Positions 26,146 to 34,497 of a stretch of 62,170 nucleotides of DNA are shown one piece after another (position 1 is the first letter of the stretch; the number at the start of each line of letters is the position of its first letter). The stretch is from Alphaproteobacteria bacterium (GTDB lineage Bacteria; Pseudomonadota; Alphaproteobacteria; Sphingomonadales; Kordiimonadaceae). Where the stretch lies: positions 1 to 62,170 of the forward strand of contig SBGU01000009.1 of assembly GCA_006226495.1 (NCBI GenBank), written 5' to 3'. Below the pieces are notes generated by a model. It was not told the DNA's origin. It did not search any database and saw only the letters and a list, made by a program, of their open reading frames with translations. The position numbers and the translations under genes are program-made.

Positions 26146-26627
26146 ACGATCTCGTTGTCCGCAAGGAACTGAATGTGGTTGCCACCGGCTCGCAGGACTA
26201 TGTGACTGTGCGCCTGGCCGGGCAAACCCTTGGCATCCCTGTGCTGGCAGTCCATGACGTGCTGAATGCCCAGAAGATCACCCGCATCCCGCGCGCACCC
26301 GAATGGGTGTCCGGTGTCTTGAACCTCAGGGGCCGCATCGTAACGGCAATCGACCTGCGTCGTCGCCTGGGGCTGCCGCCGCGCGAGGCCGGCAAGACCA
26401 GCATGTCGGTGGTTGTGGAGCATAATGAAGAGCCTTACAGCCTGCAGATTGACAGCGTCGGCGAGGTGCTCTCGCTCGACAACCAGCTTTTCGAGAAAAA
26501 CCCGGTCACGCTCGACCCGCGCTGGCGCGAAGTCAGCCGCGGCATCTACCGGCTGGAAAAGGAACTTTTGCCAATTCTCGACGTCGACAAGCTTCTTGCC
26601 TTTGAAAGCAAAGACAAAGCTGCATAA
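26142..26627 (+). CDS. cheW: Chemotaxis coupling protein CheW
   Basis: 161 residues, a single SH3-like CheW domain (about 20-155) with LNLRGRIVTAIDLRRRLGL, the receptor- and kinase-contact segment. It links methyl-accepting receptors to CheA. It overlaps cheA by four bases (ATGA), giving coupled translation. Confidence 0.94.
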   Translation: MNDLVVRKELNVVATGSQDYVTVRLAGQTLGIPVLAVHDVLNAQKITRIPRAPEWVSGVLNLRGRIVTAIDLRRRLGLPPREAGKTSMSVVVEHNEEPYSLQIDSVGEVLSLDNQLFEKNPVTLDPRWREVSRGIYRLEKELLPILDVDKLLAFESKDKAA

Positions 26628-26690
26628 GATAGCGGTAGAAATCGTTCAGAAGATTTCACCGACAGGGTGGAATGAGGAGACACCTGAGAA

Positions 26691-27056
26691 ATGAAATTAT
26701 GTCTTGTCGTCGATGACTCGAAAGTGATCCGCAAGGTCGCCCGGCGCATTCTAGAGGAACTGAATTTCGAGATCGATGAGGCCGTCGACGGCCAGGATGC
26801 CCTGGATGCCTGCGAACGCAACCTGCCGGATGTCGTGCTTCTGGACTGGAACATGCCGGTGATGGACGGGCTGGAGTTCCTGAAGGCGCTCAGGGCACGT
26901 GACGGCATCGAACAGCCGGTCGTGGTATTCTGCACCACCGAAAACGACATGGCGCACATCCGTACCGCCATCGAGGCGGGGGCCAACGAATATATCATGA
27001 AACCGTTCGACCGCGAGATTATCGAAGCGAAATTCTCCCAGGTCGGTTTGCTCTAG
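26691..27056 (+). CDS. cheY: Chemotaxis response regulator CheY
   Basis: 121 residues, a lone receiver domain. The acidic pocket is VVDDS (Asp8-Asp9), phospho-Asp52 is in LLDWNMPVMDG, the switch Thr is in FCTTEN, and Lys is in YIMKPFD. Phospho-CheY binds the flagellar switch proteins (fliG and fliN are in this window). A 63-base gap separates it from cheW; a GAGGAG site precedes the ATG. Confidence 0.94.
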   Translation: MKLCLVVDDSKVIRKVARRILEELNFEIDEAVDGQDALDACERNLPDVVLLDWNMPVMDGLEFLKALRARDGIEQPVVVFCTTENDMAHIRTAIEAGANEYIMKPFDREIIEAKFSQVGLL

Positions 27057-27072
27057 GCGGGAAAAACAGTCA

Positions 27073-28359
27073 GTGACGTCAGCCGTGTCCAAATCGAGTA
27101 TGGCAGTGAAGGACGGTGGACCGTTTCGGGTGATGGTTGTCGATGACAGCGCCATTATCCGTGGTTTTTTGTGCCGCTATCTCTCTGAAGATCCCGATAT
27201 CGAGGTTGTCACCACCGCAAACAACGGTGTTGTGGCCCTGCGCCAGCTTGAAAGCTATGACATCGAAGTGGTGGTGCTGGATATCGAAATGCCGGAAATG
27301 GACGGCCTGACCGCGCTGCCGCGCATGATCGAGCAAAAGCCCGACCTGCAGGTGGTGATGGCGTCGACCCTGACCCGCAAGAATGCCGAGATCAGCCTCA
27401 GAAGCCTGCAGATGGGGGCGGTCGATTATGTGCCGAAGCCCGAAACCGCGCGTTCGGTGAACGCCAATATCGATTTTCGCCGCGAACTGGTCGACAAGGT
27501 CAAGGCCTGGGCGGGCCGCCGCCGCAAGAAGCGGGGCGAGACCATGCCCGGCGCCGGCGACGACGGCGCGGCGTCCCCAGGGGGGGTGACCGCGGCCGGC
27601 CTTGGTGCCCGGACAGCGTCTGCCGGTGGTTTCGTGACCGCCCGCCGGCCTGTTGCCCGCCCTGTCACTGTGGTCAGCGCGCGCCCTGCGGCGCCTGCGG
27701 CTGCACGTGTGGACCCGCTGTTGCCCATGGGCGCCATGTCGGGCAAGGAAATCAAGCTGCGCCAGGGCTCGTTCCGGCGCCCGAAAGTGCTGGCTGTCGG
27801 CTCGTCGACCGGCGGGCCGCAGGCGCTGATGAAATTCTTCAAGAGTTTCGGTCGTCAGCCGCAGGTGCCGATCCTGATCACCCAGCATATGCCGGCCACG
27901 TTTACCGCCATTCTGGCCGACCATCTGCAGCAGTCCACGGGCTGGCCTTCGCAGGAGGGCAGGGACGGCATGCTGCTTGAGGCCGGGAAAATCTATGTGG
28001 CGCCTGGCGGCAGGCATATGGAAGTGGCGGATGACGAGGGCGTGAAACGCATCCGCCTGACCGACGAACCGCCGGAGAATTTCTGCCGCCCCGCTGTTGA
28101 CCCGCTGTTCCGCAGCCTTGCCACGGCTTATGGCGAGAATGTGCTGGCGGTGGTGCTGACCGGCATGGGGCATGACGGCCTGAAGGGCGCGCGGGAACTG
28201 ACCCGTGTCGGTGCCACGGTGCTGGCCCAGGACGAAGCCTCCAGCGTGGTCTGGGGCATGCCCGGGGCGGTGGCGACGGCCGGGCTGTGTACGGAAGTAT
28301 TGCCGGTGGACCAGTTGGGTGAAACCACGTCCAAGCGGCTGCAAGGAGGAATCGGGTGA
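27073..28359 (+). CDS. cheB: Chemotaxis methylesterase CheB
   Basis: 428 residues: a receiver domain (about 15-140; phospho-Asp in VVVLDIEMPEMDG), an Ala/Arg/Val-rich linker (about 150-230), and a C-terminal methylesterase with Ser in GSSTGGPQAL, His in QHMPATFTAIL and Asp in LTGMGHDG. It demethylates or deamidates receptors. The start codon is a GTG at 27073; later GTG or ATG codons (27085, 27100) are possible because no clear ribosome site is seen. It overlaps cheR. Confidence 0.94.
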   Translation: MTSAVSKSSMAVKDGGPFRVMVVDDSAIIRGFLCRYLSEDPDIEVVTTANNGVVALRQLESYDIEVVVLDIEMPEMDGLTALPRMIEQKPDLQVVMASTLTRKNAEISLRSLQMGAVDYVPKPETARSVNANIDFRRELVDKVKAWAGRRRKKRGETMPGAGDDGAASPGGVTAAGLGARTASAGGFVTARRPVARPVTVVSARPAAPAAARVDPLLPMGAMSGKEIKLRQGSFRRPKVLAVGSSTGGPQALMKFFKSFGRQPQVPILITQHMPATFTAILADHLQQSTGWPSQEGRDGMLLEAGKIYVAPGGRHMEVADDEGVKRIRLTDEPPENFCRPAVDPLFRSLATAYGENVLAVVLTGMGHDGLKGARELTRVGATVLAQDEASSVVWGMPGAVATAGLCTEVLPVDQLGETTSKRLQGGIG

Positions 28360-29198
28360 AGACTGAAGATTTTGAATTCCTTGCCGGCATGCTCAAGGAA
28401 CGGTCGGGCCTGATGCTGACCCCTGACAAGGTCTATCTGCTCGAAAGCCGGCTGACACCGCTTGCGCGCAAGCGTGGCCTCGATACGCTCGATGCCCTGG
28501 TGCAGAAGCTGCGCCTGAGCCGCGAAGAAAGCCTGATCCGCGACGTCACGGAAGCGATGACCACCAACGAGTCGTTCTTCTTCCGCGACAACACGCCGTT
28601 CGACCTGTTCAAGAACCATGTGTTGCCGGCGATGGAAAAGTCGCGTACCAGCCAGAAACGCCTGCGCATCTGGTGTGCGGCTGCCTCGACCGGGCAGGAG
28701 CCCTATTCGCTGGCGATCCTTTTGCGTGAAAACTGGATCAAGTGGCAGAACTGGAACATCGAGATCGTCGGTACCGATATCTGCACCCAGGTGCTGGAAA
28801 AAGCCAAGGCCGGCACCTACAGCCAGTTCGAGGTCCAGCGCGGTCTGCCGATCCAGATGCTGATCAAATATTTCCGCCAGGAAGGTGACCAGTGGCGCAT
28901 CAGCGATGATATCCGCCGTATGGTCAGCTTCCGACCGTTCAACTTGCTCAGCAACTTCATCGGCATGGGCACATTCGACGTGATCTATTGCCGCAACGTG
29001 CTGATCTATTTCGACCAGCCGACCAAAAAGGACGTGCTTGAGCGCATGCGCAAATGCCTGGCGCCGGATGGCACCGTGTTCCTGGGCGCGGCAGAGACCG
29101 TGCTCGGCATCACCGAAGCCTTCCGCCCGGTTCGTGGCCAGCGTGGCATGTATGTACCGTCTGACGGCACGGCCGAAAAACTGATGGGCCTTGGTTAA
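28356..29198 (+). CDS. cheR: Chemotaxis methyltransferase CheR
   Basis: 280 residues: an N-terminal helical domain (about 1-70) and a SAM-dependent methyltransferase with the WCAAASTGQEPYSLAI motif I and FDVIYCRNVLIYFD (about 205-218). It methylates receptor glutamates. A GTG start overlaps the cheB stop, with an excellent AAGGAGGAAT site. Last gene of the operon; a terminator follows. Confidence 0.95.
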   Translation: MKTEDFEFLAGMLKERSGLMLTPDKVYLLESRLTPLARKRGLDTLDALVQKLRLSREESLIRDVTEAMTTNESFFFRDNTPFDLFKNHVLPAMEKSRTSQKRLRIWCAAASTGQEPYSLAILLRENWIKWQNWNIEIVGTDICTQVLEKAKAGTYSQFEVQRGLPIQMLIKYFRQEGDQWRISDDIRRMVSFRPFNLLSNFIGMGTFDVIYCRNVLIYFDQPTKKDVLERMRKCLAPDGTVFLGAAETVLGITEAFRPVRGQRGMYVPSDGTAEKLMGLG

Positions 29199-29223
29199 GG
29201 GCCTTCCGGACAGCTTTCAAAGC

Positions 29224-29252
29224 AAAAGGGCGACCGCAGGGTCGCCCTTTTT
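29224..29252. terminator. Bidirectional terminator between cheR and ctrA
   Basis: GGGCGACC (29228-29235) and GGTCGCCC (29240-29247) form a perfect stem, with an A-run before and a T-run after, so it serves both convergent genes. Confidence 0.9.
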
Positions 29253-29275
29253 GTTTCTGTGCGAAGGTCAAGGCT

Positions 29276-29977
29276 TCAGCTTGCGACGGCTTCGGCTTCG
29301 TCCGACGGGTTCCTGAGCACATAACCCCGGCCCCAGACGGTTTCGATATAGTTGTCGCCGTCCGACGCCGACGCCAGCTTCTTGCGAAGCTTGCAGATGA
29401 AGACGTCGATGATCTTCAGTTCGGGCTCGTCGATGCCGCCATAAAGATGGTTCAGGAACATTTCCTTGGTGAGCGTGCTGCCTTTCCTGAGCGAAAGCAG
29501 CTCAAGCATCGCATATTCCTTGCCGGTCAGGTGCACACGCTGGTTCGAAACCTCGACGGTTTTGGTATCAAGGTTAACGGCCAGCTTGCCGGTCTTGATG
29601 ATCGACTGGCTGTGGCCTTTCGACCGCCTGACAATGGCATGGATGCGGGCCACCAGCTCTTCCTTGTGGAAGGGCTTGGTCAGGTAATCGTCGGCACCAA
29701 AGCCAAGGCCCTTGACCTTGTTTTCCATTTCCGTAAGGCCGGAAAGGATCAGGATTGGTGTATTCACCTTGGCCGTGCGCAGTTTCTTCAGCACGTCATA
29801 TCCGTGCATGTCCGGCAGGTTCAGGTCCAGAAGGATAATGTCGTAATCGTAGAGTTTACCGAGGTCCAGGCCCTCTTCGCCCAGGTCCGTGCTGTAAACA
29901 TTGAAACCTTCGGCATTCAGCATCAGTTCGATGCTGCGGGTCATTGTCGGATCATCTTCAATCAGAAGAACACGCAT
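29276..29977 (-). CDS. ctrA: Cell-cycle master regulator CtrA
   Basis: 233 residues, an OmpR-family regulator. Receiver: Asp8-Asp9 in LLIEDDP, phospho-Asp51 in [14 protein letters not shown] and Lys in [10 protein letters not shown], the exact spacing of Caulobacter CtrA. The C-terminal winged helix (about 125-225) has the recognition region [18 protein letters not shown], near-identical across CtrA proteins. The C-terminus ends AVAS rather than the Ala-Ala needed for ClpXP recognition in Caulobacter, so turnover may differ. A cluster of TTAA sites lies upstream, suggesting autoregulation. Divergent from fliI. Confidence 0.96.
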   Translation of the reverse strand: MRVLLIEDDPTMTRSIELMLNAEGFNVYSTDLGEEGLDLGKLYDYDIILLDLNLPDMHGYDVLKKLRTAKVNTPILILSGLTEMENKVKGLGFGADDYLTKPFHKEELVARIHAIVRRSKGHSQSIIKTGKLAVNLDTKTVEVSNQRVHLTGKEYAMLELLSLRKGSTLTKEMFLNHLYGGIDEPELKIIDVFICKLRKKLASASDGDNYIETVWGRGYVLRNPSDEAEAVAS

Positions 29978-30087
29978 GACTTGTTCTCCACCAAAATCAG
30001 GTTAATCAGTCCGGGCCGGCCGTCCGGCCCGCGGGAAGCGTCGTCAATCCCAAAACGGGATGACCCCCTACCTGACAGGCTTCCATC

Positions 30088-30109
30088 GTTAATGTTAACG
30101 AAGGTTAAC
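30088..30109. promoter_or_regulatory. CtrA-like GTTAAC cluster between ctrA and fliI
   Basis: GTTAAT (30088-30093), GTTAAC (30094-30099) and GTTAAC (30104-30109) stand together in the ctrA-fliI divergent region. The last two TTAA cores are separated by six bases rather than the canonical seven. Confidence 0.5.
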
Positions 30110-30227
30110 AAATTGTCCAAGAAAAATCGGTTAAGCATGAAAGGGGTTTGACTGAAATGCCCCGGGCTTTTACCAATCTTTAAAGTCGTTGGGGCATAGT
30201 GGGCTCCGGCGTCATATGGGGGGCAGG

Positions 30228-31589
30228 GTGCTCAGTCTCATCCAGGAAATCGAGCGGATACACACAGAGCGGCGATATGGCCGGGTCACGGGCGTGCGTG
30301 GCCTTCTGGTCGAGGTCGCGGGTATCGGCCAGCATATCTCTATCGGCTCCCGCCTTGAGGTTGAGGCGCGCGACTGGCGCCGTGTCTCCGTCGAGGTGGT
30401 CGGCTTCCGTCACAATACCGCGCTGTGCATGCCGTTTGACGCCCTTGAAGGTGTCGGCGTCGGCTGCAAGGCGGTGGTCACCCAAAGCGAACCCTTTGTT
30501 TTTCCAAGCTCTGCCTGGCTTGGCCGTGTGGTCAATGCCCTTGGCGAACCGATCGACGGCAAGGGGCCGATCCGGCAGGGTACACGCCCGCAGCTCCTGC
30601 GCTCAGGGCCGCCGGCGGCCCACAGTCGCCAGCGTGTCGGCGGCAAAATCGACCTTGGCGTGCGTGCCCTGAACACTTTTGCAAGCTGTTGCCGTGGCCA
30701 GCGTATGGGTATCTTCGCGGGGTCCGGTGTGGGCAAGTCGGTGCTGTTGTCCATGGTCGCCCGCCATTCGGAATCGGATATCAGCGTCATTGGCCTGATC
30801 GGCGAGCGCGGACGCGAAGTCCAGGAGTTCATTGAAGACGACCTGGGCGAGGACGGCCTGGCCCGTTCGGTTGTTGTGGTGGCAACGTCCGACGAATCGG
30901 CGCTGATGCGCCGGCAGGCCGCGCACCTTACCCTTACCCTCGCAGAATATTTCCGCGACCGCGGCTCGGATGTCATGTGCCTGATGGACAGCGTGACCCG
31001 TTTTGCCATGGCGCAGCGTGAAATCGGCCTTGCGGGCGGCGAACCGCCCACCAGCAAGGGTTATACCCCCACCGTGTTCACGGAACTGCCGCGCCTCTTG
31101 GAGCGCGCGGGGCCGGGGCCGAAGGGTGCTGGCAACATCACCGGGCTGTTTACCGTGCTTGTGGAAGGCGACGACCATAACGAACCGGTGGCCGATGCCG
31201 TGCGCGGTATCCTTGACGGCCATATCGTGATGGAACGCGCCATTGCCGAACGTGGCCGTTACCCGGCCATCAATATCCTGAAAACCATTTCGCGGACCAT
31301 GCCACGCTGCAACACCGACGATGTGAACACCCTGGTGCGCGAAGCCAAGCGCTATATGTCCATCTATTCGGACATGGAGGAAATGATCCGTCTGGGTGCC
31401 TACCGGCAGGGCAGCAACCCGGATGTGGATGCCGCCATCGCCTATAACCCCTATCTCGAGGAATTCCTCGGCCAGTGGAAAGACGATGTCACGCCGATGG
31501 CGAAGGGTTATGAACGCCTGCGCGAAATCATGATGATGGGCCCGGCCGCCGACGTGCTGTCCGGCATTCGCCTGTCGGGCGCGGCATAG
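30228..31589 (+). CDS. fliI: Flagellar export ATPase FliI
   Basis: 453 residues, homologous to the F1-ATPase beta subunit. Walker A is AGSGVGKS (in [14 protein letters not shown]), Walker [13 protein letters not shown], and [10 protein letters not shown] is conserved. It energises type III flagellar secretion with FliH and FliJ. The GTG at 30228 is preferred because GGGGGG lies just upstream and the product then matches the family N-terminus; an ATG at 30216 and a TTG at 30189 are in frame. It is followed at 11 bases by fliJ. Confidence 0.94.
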   Translation: MLSLIQEIERIHTERRYGRVTGVRGLLVEVAGIGQHISIGSRLEVEARDWRRVSVEVVGFRHNTALCMPFDALEGVGVGCKAVVTQSEPFVFPSSAWLGRVVNALGEPIDGKGPIRQGTRPQLLRSGPPAAHSRQRVGGKIDLGVRALNTFASCCRGQRMGIFAGSGVGKSVLLSMVARHSESDISVIGLIGERGREVQEFIEDDLGEDGLARSVVVVATSDESALMRRQAAHLTLTLAEYFRDRGSDVMCLMDSVTRFAMAQREIGLAGGEPPTSKGYTPTVFTELPRLLERAGPGPKGAGNITGLFTVLVEGDDHNEPVADAVRGILDGHIVMERAIAERGRYPAINILKTISRTMPRCNTDDVNTLVREAKRYMSIYSDMEEMIRLGAYRQGSNPDVDAAIAYNPYLEEFLGQWKDDVTPMAKGYERLREIMMMGPAADVLSGIRLSGAA

Positions 31590-31600
31590 GGGGCTGACCG

Positions 31601-32053
31601 GTGGCAAGCAGGCTCGATAACATCATCCGCCTCCGCAAGTGGGAACTGGACGAACAGCGCCGCATCCTCGCCGAATTGCAGGCGCAGGAAGATGCCATCA
31701 TCGACCGGATCGATATGCTGGAAGCCGAAGTGGCCGAACAGGCGCGCCATGGCGGCGGCCTTGAAGTTTCCGCCGTTACCCTTGGTGCCTATCTCGAAGG
31801 GGCGCGCCGGCGCCACGCCCAATTCGAAGACGCGCTCCGGAAAAAGTCCGAGGAAGTGGGCGAACAGCAAGACAAGGTCGCCGAAACTTTCCGCGAACTG
31901 AAAACCTTCGAAATCGCGCGCGATCAGGAAACCAAGCGCAAGCAGACGAAGGAAGCCAAGGAAGAACAGGCCGCCTTCGACGAACTGGGCATCCAGGCGC
32001 ACGCCCGCGAAGAAGCGCTGACCGACCCGCGTTATATCGAGATGCGCCGCTAG
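31601..32053 (+). CDS. fliJ: Flagellar export chaperone FliJ-like
   Basis: 150 residues, nearly all a charged two-helix coiled coil (LDNIIRLRKWELDEQRRILA, then EVGEQQDKVAETFRELKTFE), the build of FliJ. It binds FliI and the FlhA export gate. A GTG start has AGGGGG upstream. The family is too divergent for residue-level proof; position after fliI is the main support. Confidence 0.82.
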   Translation: MASRLDNIIRLRKWELDEQRRILAELQAQEDAIIDRIDMLEAEVAEQARHGGGLEVSAVTLGAYLEGARRRHAQFEDALRKKSEEVGEQQDKVAETFRELKTFEIARDQETKRKQTKEAKEEQAAFDELGIQAHAREEALTDPRYIEMRR

Positions 32054-32124
32054 GCGGCAGCTATTCTGTTTCCAAAAGCCTGTTGATCCTGTTAAGTTTT
32101 TCGCGCTGACAGGAGGGCCCTTTC

Positions 32125-33528
32125 ATGAACAAGACATCGAAGATGGACGACCCGGCGGTTACCATGGCCCGCCTTCAGGCGCTGGACCGTCGGTACCATC
32201 TTCATCCCTTCACAGACCCCCAGGCGCTGGTGCAGGCGCCGCCGTTCCTGATGGAAACGGCAGAGGGATGTTATGTCAGCGGGCAGGGCATCCGGCTTCT
32301 GGATGCCATGGCGGGGCTTGGCTGCGTGAACATCGGCTATGGCCGCAAGGAAATGGTGGAAACCGCAGCGTCCGCCATGGAACAGCTCAGCTATTATCAC
32401 AGTTTTGCGGCGGTCACGAACCCGGCGGCGGCGGCGCTCGCCGGCAAGCTGGTGTCCCTGATGCCCGAAGGCCTGAACAGGGTCTTTTTCGCGAATTCGG
32501 GCTCGGAAGCCAATGAAACCCTGATCAAGCTGGCGCTGATGTACTGGCGCCGCAAGGGCAAACCCAAAAAGCGTGTCTTCATCACCCGCGACTATAGCTA
32601 CCACGGCAGCACCATTGCGACCTCGCTTCTGGGCGGCAATGACGAGATGATCGCGGATTATGGCCTTGATGCGCACGGCGAAGTCGCCCGCGTTGTGGCG
32701 CCTTTCTGGTACCGCGACGGCGGCGATATGGACGCCGAAACCTTTGGCCTGCATGCGGCGCGCGCCATTGAACAGAAGATTGTCGAACTGGGCGCCGACA
32801 AGGTGGCTGCGGTCATTGCCGAACCGATCCAGGGCACCCTGGGGGCTGTCATGCCGCCAGACAGCTACTGGCCGGAAGTCGAACGCATTTGCCGGCGCCA
32901 CAATGTGCTTCTGATCGCTGACGAGGTGGTAACCGGCCTTGGCCGCACGGGTGCCTGGTTCGCCCAGCAGACCTATGGTTTCAAGGCCGACATGATGGCG
33001 CTGGCCAAAGGCCTGTCGTCCGGTTATTTCCCGATTTCGGCAGCCGTTATCAGCGACGAGATTGCCGATGTTGTGACTGCGGAATCGGCGATCATGAACC
33101 ATGGTTTCACCACATCGGCCCACCCGGTCGGCTGTGCGGTTGCGCTCAAGAACCTCGATATCCTCGAGCGGGAAAACCTGGTCGACCGGGTCGCGAACGA
33201 CATCGGGCCCTATTTTGCCACCCGGCTGGTCGAGCTTGAAAAACACCCGCTGGTCGGCGAAGTGCGGGTGCGCGGCCTGATCGCGGGCATCGAACTGACC
33301 CGCAACAAACAGACACGCGAACAATATCCGGTCAATTTCAACCTGGGTGGCCATGTCGGCCACGCGGCCATGATCCGGGGTGTGATTGCCCGGCCTGCGG
33401 GCAATGCCATCGTCCTGTGCCCGCCCTTCATTATCAAGCGCGGTGAAGTGGACTATATGGTGGCAAGCATGATGGATGCGCTCAACGACACTTTGGCGCT
33501 CATGAAACAGCAGGGCATCTGGCCCTAA
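32125..33528 (+). CDS. Class III omega-aminotransferase
   Basis: 467 residues, PLP-dependent fold type I. The PLP Lys is in MALAKGLSSGYFPISA (about residue 295), Asp in LLIADEVVTGLGRTG (about 266), and FANSGSEANET binds phosphate. YHGSTIATSLLGG and MNHGFTTSAHPVGCAVAL are typical of the omega-amino acid:pyruvate / putrescine-type group (annotated 'aspartate aminotransferase family'). It likely transfers an amine from a polyamine, beta-alanine or similar donor to pyruvate. Good GGAGGG site. Single gene, unrelated to the flagellar neighbours. Confidence 0.88.
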   Translation: MNKTSKMDDPAVTMARLQALDRRYHLHPFTDPQALVQAPPFLMETAEGCYVSGQGIRLLDAMAGLGCVNIGYGRKEMVETAASAMEQLSYYHSFAAVTNPAAAALAGKLVSLMPEGLNRVFFANSGSEANETLIKLALMYWRRKGKPKKRVFITRDYSYHGSTIATSLLGGNDEMIADYGLDAHGEVARVVAPFWYRDGGDMDAETFGLHAARAIEQKIVELGADKVAAVIAEPIQGTLGAVMPPDSYWPEVERICRRHNVLLIADEVVTGLGRTGAWFAQQTYGFKADMMALAKGLSSGYFPISAAVISDEIADVVTAESAIMNHGFTTSAHPVGCAVALKNLDILERENLVDRVANDIGPYFATRLVELEKHPLVGEVRVRGLIAGIELTRNKQTREQYPVNFNLGGHVGHAAMIRGVIARPAGNAIVLCPPFIIKRGEVDYMVASMMDALNDTLALMKQQGIWP

Positions 33529-33547
33529 GCCCGCTCAGGCCTTTTGC

Positions 33548-34444
33548 TCAGGCTTCCGGGGCAGGCGCGGCGGCGGCCTTCCGGTTGATCATCACCACAT
33601 TGCCGGCAATCACCAGCGCAAGGCCCGCCACCGAATAGGCGGTCCAGTGGAAGCCTTCCATGAAGGTGGAGATGGTCAGCGCCACCACGGGGGTCATGAC
33701 CGCCATATAGGCCGCGCGCGCCACACCGACACGCCCCACCAGCCACAGGTACATTAAAAAGGCCACCACGGTTCCCAGCACCGACAGGTACAGAAGCGAC
33801 AGCCAGTATTCAGGCCGCGGGTCGAAGGCCGGCGGTTTGCCGGACAACAGCGCAAACAGGGTGTTGAACAAGGCGCCGTAAAACAGGCCCCAGGCATTGA
33901 AGGAAAACAGCGGCAGCGCCCGCACGGGGGCCGAGCCGACGATGGTATTGCCCCAGGATGCGATCAGGGTCGCGACCACACAGATGGTCAGGCCCAGGGC
34001 GCTGTCGTCCGCGAAGGAAAAATGGTCGATCTCGGGTTTGAAGATCAGGATCAGGCCGACCACACCAATCAGCGCCGACGCCAGCACCGACGGCTGCACT
34101 TCGGCCTTCAGGAACAGGCGGCTGTTGACGATATTCAGGAACGACAGCAGCGAGAAGCTGACCGCCACCAGGCCGGACGTCAGGTATTCGGTACCCCAGT
34201 AAACCAACAAATAATTGCCGGAAAACAGGAAAAAGCCGGTCGCCATCATCCAGCCATGGTCGCGAAGCGGGAACCGAAGCCGCTTGCCGCGGACCAGGCA
34301 CCACAGGAATAAAAGTGCGGCTGCCAGGCTGAAGCGGAAAGCCAGCGACCATTCCTTGGGCACGACACCCAGTTGCAGTTCGATCGCGTACCAGGTGGAA
34401 CCCCAGATCAGAACACAGCCCAGAAAGGCCAGAATGACGCCCAT
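33548..34444 (-). CDS. EamA/DMT-superfamily transporter
   Basis: 298 residues with ten predicted membrane helices in two EamA repeats (for example FLGCVLIWGSTWYAIELQLG at the start, and VAFLMYLWLVGRVGVARAAY in repeat two). Family members export amino acids or other small metabolites; the substrate cannot be deduced. A GCGAGG site precedes the ATG. It lies downstream of the flagellar operon on the same strand but 54 bases away, with no evident role in motility. Confidence 0.85.
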   Translation of the reverse strand: MGVILAFLGCVLIWGSTWYAIELQLGVVPKEWSLAFRFSLAAALLFLWCLVRGKRLRFPLRDHGWMMATGFFLFSGNYLLVYWGTEYLTSGLVAVSFSLLSFLNIVNSRLFLKAEVQPSVLASALIGVVGLILIFKPEIDHFSFADDSALGLTICVVATLIASWGNTIVGSAPVRALPLFSFNAWGLFYGALFNTLFALLSGKPPAFDPRPEYWLSLLYLSVLGTVVAFLMYLWLVGRVGVARAAYMAVMTPVVALTISTFMEGFHWTAYSVAGLALVIAGNVVMINRKAAAAPAPEA

Positions 34445-34497
34445 TTTTATGCCTCGCTATCCCTTGGACAACCGGCATATCAGGTGCCGGGGCGGGG

